From the NCBI GenBank assembly GCA_046153505.1, contig JBJXDT010000098.1:1-9614 (forward strand): DNA of 9,614 nt, read 5' to 3'. This document shows, piece after piece, positions 5,380 to 9,614 of this stretch (position 1 is the stretch's first letter; each line of letters starts with the position of its first letter). Made by a program: the position numbers and the translations under genes. The notes below the pieces were generated by a model that was not told the DNA's origin, ran no database searches, and was given only the letters and a program-made list of their open reading frames with translations. Source of the stretch: JBJXDT01 sp046153505 (GTDB lineage Bacteria; Pseudomonadota; Gammaproteobacteria; Burkholderiales; Methylophilaceae).

Positions 5380-6987
5380 ATGACGCACTCTAAAATACTT
5401 ATTCTCGATTTCGGCTCTCAAGTCACGCAACTTATCGCAAGGCGAGTGCGAGAGGCGCATGTGTATTGTGAAATTCATCCTTGTGATGTTTCAAGTGACT
5501 TTATAAAGGCCTTTGGCGCAGATGGCATCATCCTCTCAGGCAGTCATGCCAGCGTATATGAAGAAGAAACAGACAAAGCTCCACAAGTCGTGTTTGAACT
5601 GGGCATCCCTGTCTTAGGCATCTGCTATGGTATGCAAACCATGGCGCAACAACTAGGTGGTAAAGTAGAAGCTGGCGCAAAACGCGAGTTTGGATATGCG
5701 GAAATCCGCGCCAGAGGCCATTCTGCATTGTTTAAAGACATACAAGATCGTACGAACGCAGAAGGTCATGGCTTGTTAGATGTGTGGATGAGCCACGGGG
5801 ATAAAGTAACCGAGCTGCCTGCAGGATTTAAAATCATCGCCAGCAATGAAACTACACCTATCGTAGCAATGGCGGACGAAGCACGACAATTTTATGCAGT
5901 ACAGTTTCATCCTGAGGTAACCCATACAAAACTTGGTCAAGCCATGCTTGAGCGCTTTGTGCTAGAAATTTGCCAAGCGAAACCTGACTGGATTATGGGC
6001 GACTATATCACGGAAGCTGTCGCTAAAATCAAAGCACAAGTGAGCAATGAAGAGGTGATTTTAGGATTATCTGGTGGCGTTGATTCTAGCGTGGCTGCCG
6101 CCCTCATCCACCGCGCTATTGGTGACCAGCTCACTTGCGTATTCGTTGATCATGGCTTACTACGCTTGAATGAAGGCGACATGGTCATGGAGATGTTTGC
6201 GGGACGTCTGCATGCAAAAGTGATTCGAGTAGATGCAACTCAACAATTCATGGATAAACTTGCAGGAGTATCCGACCCTGAAGCCAAACGTAAAATCATC
6301 GGTGGCGAGTTTGTAGAAGTGTTTAAAGCCGAAGCCGCAAAACTCAAAGCCAGCGGCCAAGGCCACAAAGGTGCGACCTTTTTAGCACAAGGTACCATTT
6401 ACCCTGATGTAATTGAATCTGGTGGCGCGAAATCTAAAAAAGCGGTCACCATCAAAAGCCATCACAATGTTGGTGGTTTGCCAGAACAACTCGGCCTAAA
6501 ACTACTCGAGCCATTACGCGACTTATTTAAAGATGAAGTTCGAGAGCTCGGTGTAGCATTAGGTCTACCAAAAGACATGGTCTACCGCCATCCTTTCCCA
6601 GGCCCTGGCTTGGGCGTGCGCATATTAGGCGAAGTCAAACGTGAGTATGCCTTATTACTGCAACGTGCGGATGCTATTTTTATTGAAGAGTTGCGTAACA
6701 CTACATGCGAAAAAACGGGCAAAACTTGGTACGACCTAACCAGCCAAGCCTTTACTGTATTTTTACCAGTTAAATCTGTTGGCGTGATGGGCGATGGTCG
6801 CACATATGACTTCGTAGTAGCGCTACGTGCTGTAGTTACTAGTGACTTTATGACTGCACACTGGGCTGAGTTACCATATTCGTTGCTAGGCAAAGTTTCA
6901 AATCGCATTATCAACGAAGTGCGAGGCATTAACCGCGTGGTATACGATATTTCTGGCAAACCTCCTGCCACGATTGAGTGGGAATAA
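5380..6987 (+). CDS. guaA: GMP synthase (glutamine-hydrolysing)
   Basis: Converts XMP to GMP using ATP and ammonia from glutamine, the last step of guanylate synthesis after GuaB. The 535-residue protein has three parts. The class I glutamine amidotransferase (about 5-195) has ILDFGSQ (8-14), the nucleophile Cys82 in GICYGMQ (80-86), and His177 and Glu179 in QFHPEV (175-180). The ATP pyrophosphatase domain has the PP-loop SGGVDSS (231-237) and VFVDHGLLR (254-262). The C-terminal dimerisation/XMP-binding domain has RHPFPGPGLGVRILG (403-417), GVMGDGRTYDF (468-478) and the final TIEWE. The slightly longer length than E. coli (525) reflects an insertion near TNAEGHG (125-131). The start at 5380 gives the family N-terminus, yet no Shine-Dalgarno is visible, and an out-of-frame ATG lies ten bases upstream. 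It follows the SIMPL gene by 40 bases and overlaps the next gene by one base (TAATG). Confidence 0.99.
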   Translation: MTHSKILILDFGSQVTQLIARRVREAHVYCEIHPCDVSSDFIKAFGADGIILSGSHASVYEEETDKAPQVVFELGIPVLGICYGMQTMAQQLGGKVEAGAKREFGYAEIRARGHSALFKDIQDRTNAEGHGLLDVWMSHGDKVTELPAGFKIIASNETTPIVAMADEARQFYAVQFHPEVTHTKLGQAMLERFVLEICQAKPDWIMGDYITEAVAKIKAQVSNEEVILGLSGGVDSSVAAALIHRAIGDQLTCVFVDHGLLRLNEGDMVMEMFAGRLHAKVIRVDATQQFMDKLAGVSDPEAKRKIIGGEFVEVFKAEAAKLKASGQGHKGATFLAQGTIYPDVIESGGAKSKKAVTIKSHHNVGGLPEQLGLKLLEPLRDLFKDEVRELGVALGLPKDMVYRHPFPGPGLGVRILGEVKREYALLLQRADAIFIEELRNTTCEKTGKTWYDLTSQAFTVFLPVKSVGVMGDGRTYDFVVALRAVVTSDFMTAHWAELPYSLLGKVSNRIINEVRGINRVVYDISGKPPATIEWE

Positions 6988-7478
6988 TGAGTCGCGGCTT
7001 TGTTAAAGAGGACGACTTAGAACACGCTGGAACTGACCTGCCAGAGCGACCAATTAGTGACTTGCCTAATTATGTAACCCCTCGTGGATACTCGCTTCTA
7101 GAGCAGGCAGCAGCAAAACTAGATGCAGAGCGCGCGCAATTAATTGGTCGTGACGATGACAGCTCAAAGCAAAAACTGGCGGTGATTGACCGCGATTTGC
7201 GCTATATTTCTGCACGATTAGAAAGCGCAATTATAGTCGATCATACCAAGCAAGCAAAAGACAGCGTGCTGTTTAGTGCGACTGTGGATGTAGAGGATGA
7301 AGAAGGCAATGTGCATCAATTCACAATTGTTGGTGAGGACGAGGCAGACATTGCGGTAAATAAAGTAAGTTGGGCATCGCCACTGGCGAAAGCCTTAATT
7401 GGTCACAAAGTTGGGGAAAGTGTCCTTTGGAAACGCCCTGCTGGCAATTTGAATTTAGAAATCATTAAAATAGCTTAA
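6987..7478 (+). CDS. GreA/GreB-like transcription factor with shortened coiled coil
   Basis: A 163-residue member of the Gre/Rnk superfamily that would act at the RNA polymerase secondary channel. The C-terminal FKBP-like domain is clear: DSVLFSATVDVEDEEGN (92-108), FTIVGEDEADI (112-122), VSWASPLAKALIGHKVGE (127-144) and VLWKRPAG (146-153). The N-terminal part begins MSRGFVKEDD and NYVTPRGYSLLEQ (28-40), then a two-helix hairpin (about 36-85). The canonical Gre tip GDRSENADY is absent; the short turn carries GRDDDSS (54-60), and the helices are shorter than in GreA/GreB. Whether it stimulates transcript cleavage is therefore uncertain. I recall similar MSR(A/G)FVKE proteins in other betaproteobacteria, annotated as GreAB-type elongation factors. 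The ATG at 6987 is chosen over the GTG at 6978: it gives the family N-terminus and overlaps the guaA stop as TAATG, suggesting coupling. Confidence 0.85.
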   Translation: MSRGFVKEDDLEHAGTDLPERPISDLPNYVTPRGYSLLEQAAAKLDAERAQLIGRDDDSSKQKLAVIDRDLRYISARLESAIIVDHTKQAKDSVLFSATVDVEDEEGNVHQFTIVGEDEADIAVNKVSWASPLAKALIGHKVGESVLWKRPAGNLNLEIIKIA

Positions 7479-7503
7479 ATTAATTTGGAAAGTTAAGTTA
7501 CAC

Positions 7504-9099
7504 ATGTTAATCGCAAATAATATCACCATGCAATTTGGCGCTAAGCCATTGTTTGAAAACGTTTCTGTAAAGTTTGGCGATGGTAATCGTTACGGTCTCA
7601 TCGGCGCCAATGGTTGTGGAAAATCTACATTCATGAAAATTTTGTCAGGCACATTAGAGCCGACTTCAGGCAATGTGTCGATTGACACCAATGAGCGAAT
7701 GGCATTCTTGAAACAAGACCAGTTTGCTTATGAAAACGAACGCGTGCTAGATGTAGTGATGATGGGCCATGAAAAAATGTGGCAAGCTAATCAGGATAAA
7801 AACGCTATCTACGCTAATTTAGAAGCGACCGAAGAAGACTACATGAAAGCCGCGGAGCTAGAGCATGTATACGCAGAATATGATGGCTATACCGCAGAAG
7901 CACGCGCTGGAGAGCTTTTGCTTGGCGTTGGCATCCCTATCGAGCAGCACAATGGGCCGATGAGTGCAGTTGCACCAGGCTGGAAACTACGCGTATTACT
8001 GGTACAAGCGCTATTTGCGAATCCTGATGTGCTATTGCTAGATGAGCCGACCAACAACTTGGACATCAACACGATTCGCTGGCTGGAAGATGTTGTGAAC
8101 AATCGCGATTGCACCATGATTATCATCTCGCATGACCGCCACTTTTTAAACCAAGTGTGTACGCATACTTGCGACATGGATTACGGTAAGATTACTTCTT
8201 ATCCTGGCAATTATGACGACTACATGGAAGCCAGCATCGCCGCCCGCAATCAGCAAGCCAAAGACAATGCGAAAGCCAAGCAGCAAATTGCTGATTTGCA
8301 AGACTTTGTGCGCCGTTTCTCGGCAAACGCCTCTAAGGCAAAGCAAGCGACTAGCCGCGCGAAGCAAATCGACAAAATCAAAATTGAAGAATTCAAGCCA
8401 TCAAGCCGTCAATATCCATTCATCCGTTTTGAGTATGATGAAAAAGAGAAATTACATCGCAACGCAGTAGAACTTATTAAGCTCAGCCACGGCTTTGACA
8501 AACCACTCTTCAATGATGTGAGCTTGATTTTCGAAGCAGGTGAGAAAGTTGCGATAATTGGCGAAAACGGTATCGGTAAGACGACGTTTCTTCGTTGCTT
8601 GGCAGGTGATTTAAAACCCAAGCATGGGGAAGTCAAATGGGCAGAGAAAGCCAATATTGGCTATTTTGCACAAGACCATGAATACGAATTTGAAAAAGAC
8701 GAAATCTTATTCGAATGGATGGCACAGTATCGCAAAAGCAATGAGGATGACCAAGCAGTACGTAGCATGTTGGGGCGCTTACTCTTCTCTGGCGACGATA
8801 CCAAAAAATCTGTCAAAGTGCTCTCTGGTGGTGAGAAAGGCCGCATGCTCTACGGCAAACTCATGCTGGCCAAAACCAATGTGCTACTGATGGACGAACC
8901 AACTAATCACATGGATATGGAATCGATTGAAGCGCTTAATACTGCACTGGATAAATATAAAGGGACCTTATTCTTCATATCCCATGACCGTGAGTTTGTA
9001 AGCTCTATCGCCACACGTATTTTGGAAATCAAAGCGGATGGCATTGTGGACTTCACAGGCAACTATGAGGATTACCTGCAAAGCCAAGGCGTTGAGTAA
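7504..9099 (+). CDS. ybiT: ABC-F translation factor, YbiT type
   Basis: Cytosolic ABC-F ATPase with two nucleotide-binding domains and no membrane segments; members bind the ribosomal E site and act on stalled or slow ribosomes. The 531 residues closely follow E. coli YbiT in length and order. NBD1 has Walker A GANGCGKS (34-41), Walker B VLLLDE (176-181) and switch His210. Its signature is degenerate: VAPGWK (156-161) replaces LSGGEK, a feature also known in YbiT. The charged linker (about 240-320) contains RRFSANASKAKQATSRAKQ (270-288), the ABC-F P-site tRNA-interaction segment. NBD2 has Walker A GENGIGKT (353-360), signature LSGGEK (440-445), Walker B LLMDE (461-465) and His494. It ends in GNYEDYLQSQGVE. 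The Shine-Dalgarno is weak (GGAAAG about 12 bases upstream). It follows the Gre-like gene by 25 bases. Nothing suggests an antibiotic-resistance subtype. Confidence 0.96.
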   Translation: MLIANNITMQFGAKPLFENVSVKFGDGNRYGLIGANGCGKSTFMKILSGTLEPTSGNVSIDTNERMAFLKQDQFAYENERVLDVVMMGHEKMWQANQDKNAIYANLEATEEDYMKAAELEHVYAEYDGYTAEARAGELLLGVGIPIEQHNGPMSAVAPGWKLRVLLVQALFANPDVLLLDEPTNNLDINTIRWLEDVVNNRDCTMIIISHDRHFLNQVCTHTCDMDYGKITSYPGNYDDYMEASIAARNQQAKDNAKAKQQIADLQDFVRRFSANASKAKQATSRAKQIDKIKIEEFKPSSRQYPFIRFEYDEKEKLHRNAVELIKLSHGFDKPLFNDVSLIFEAGEKVAIIGENGIGKTTFLRCLAGDLKPKHGEVKWAEKANIGYFAQDHEYEFEKDEILFEWMAQYRKSNEDDQAVRSMLGRLLFSGDDTKKSVKVLSGGEKGRMLYGKLMLAKTNVLLMDEPTNHMDMESIEALNTALDKYKGTLFFISHDREFVSSIATRILEIKADGIVDFTGNYEDYLQSQGVE

Positions 9100-9100
9100 A

Positions 9101-9112
9101 GCTTAATTAAGC
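9101..9112. repeat. 12-bp perfect palindrome between ybiT and yaeQ
   Basis: GCTTAATTAAGC fills almost all of the 13 bases between the ybiT stop and the yaeQ ATG. There is no T-run after it and the hairpin would have no loop, so it is not a terminator. It replaces a visible ribosome-binding site for yaeQ and could be a protein site, or chance in AT-rich spacer DNA. Confidence 0.4.
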
Positions 9113-9614
9113 ATGGCAATTAAAGCGACCGTGTTTAAAGCCAATCTGCAAATCGCGGATATGGATAGGCATTATTATGCGGAACATGCGTTAACGATTT
9201 CACGTCAACACTCAGAAACTGATGAGCGCATGATGGTTCGTCTGCTGGCATTTGCTCTAAATGCCCATGAGCACTTGGAATTCGGTCAAGGCATGACAGA
9301 TGATGAATCGGCCGATCTTTGGCAAAAGGATTTAACAGGCATCATCAAACTGTGGATTGATGTTGGTCTACCTGATGAAAAACTTATTCGCAAAGCTTGT
9401 GGCCGGGCTAACCAAGTCGTGGTCTATTGCTATGGCGATCGTGCCGCGCAAATGTGGTTTGACCAAAATAAAAGTCAGTTTGAACGTCAAAGAAATCTTA
9501 CAGTCATTAGCATCGCACAAGCCAGCTCTCAGGGAATCGCCTCACTAGCGCAGCGCAATATGCAGTTGCAATGCAATATTCAAGAGGGTCAGATATGGTT
9601 GATGGACGACAAAG
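9113..9614 (+). CDS. yaeQ: YaeQ family protein, 3' end outside the window
   Basis: An open frame from ATG 9113 to the window edge gives 167 residues. It matches the YaeQ family (about 180 residues), so only the last dozen or so residues are missing. Family features are MAIKATVFKANLQIADMDRH (1-20), LTISRQHSETDERMMVRLLAF (27-47), HLEFGQGMTDDESADLW (54-70), KLWIDVGLPDEKLIRKAC (79-96), VVVYCYGDRAAQMWF (102-116) and the closing CNIQEGQIWLMDD (154-166). YaeQ has a PD-(D/E)XK nuclease-like fold; the E. coli homologue was once linked to suppression of RfaH loss, but its activity is not established. The conserved Glu36 and Asp83 positions are present. It follows ybiT by 13 bases on the same strand and probably belongs to the same transcript. 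No Shine-Dalgarno is visible before this ATG. Confidence 0.93.
   Translation, partial: MAIKATVFKANLQIADMDRHYYAEHALTISRQHSETDERMMVRLLAFALNAHEHLEFGQGMTDDESADLWQKDLTGIIKLWIDVGLPDEKLIRKACGRANQVVVYCYGDRAAQMWFDQNKSQFERQRNLTVISIAQASSQGIASLAQRNMQLQCNIQEGQIWLMDDK

Noticed and set aside
6582..6971. A 129-codon minus-strand open frame inside guaA
   Set aside because: It is antisense to the conserved C-terminal domain of GMP synthase, with no recognisable domain or ribosome site.
6978..6986. GTG at 6978 as the start of the Gre-like gene
   Set aside because: It would add MGI before the family N-terminus MSRGFVKE. The ATG at 6987, overlapping the guaA stop, fits better.
8213..8470. A plus-strand 85-codon open frame inside ybiT
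   Set aside because: It lies out of frame within the ABC-F linker; its Lys/Ser/Thr-rich product reflects a frame shift of the charged linker.

Overview
This window looks like ordinary core chromosome of a betaproteobacterium. The evidence is the tmRNA tag ANDETYALAA (the tag I recall from Neisseria and related betaproteobacteria), the smpB/ratA/rnfH gene order shared with other proteobacteria, a proteobacterial-type guaB-guaA pair, a DUF4124 protein and a short Gre-like factor of a type I associate with betaproteobacteria. The moderate G+C would fit Nitrosomonadales/Methylophilaceae-like bacteria, but that placement is only an inference. There are no insertion sequences, CRISPR arrays, prophage genes or tRNA genes, and no gene-free stretch longer than 300 bases.

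Left part (1-2374), ribosome rescue and RNA/protein quality control. The 5' half of the tmRNA gene ssrA lies on the minus strand, with its tag reading frame ending exactly at base 1. A 133-base intergenic region carrying a 9-bp inverted repeat separates it from a stand-alone NAD(P)HX dehydratase gene (nnrD) on the plus strand. Converging on nnrD is smpB (minus), the protein partner of tmRNA, so ssrA and smpB are neighbours separated by one opposite-strand metabolic gene. Divergent from smpB is a tight pair, ratA (START/Coq10-type) and rnfH/ratB (ubiquitin-like fold, TTG start).

Middle part (2389-6987). A secreted DUF4124 protein is on the minus strand, followed by a 225-base divergent regulatory region. 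The guanine nucleotide genes come next: guaB (IMP to XMP) and guaA (XMP to GMP). They are separated by an AT-rich gene for a membrane-anchored SIMPL-domain protein, which overlaps the guaB stop codon by one base. This insertion is the most unusual element of gene order here.

Right part (6987-9614). On the same strand and closely spaced follow a Gre-like transcription factor with a shortened coiled coil (its start overlaps the guaA stop), an ABC-F translation factor of the YbiT type, and a yaeQ gene cut by the window edge. The whole plus-strand run from guaB to yaeQ could be one transcription unit: all gaps are 40 bases or less and no clear terminator is seen.

I did not find a convincing undescribed system. 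The items most worth a second look are the SIMPL gene inside guaBA, the inverted repeat and small upstream ORF in the ssrA/nnrD intergenic region, the out-of-frame ATG in a palindrome directly before guaA, and the Gre paralog lacking the usual tip motif.
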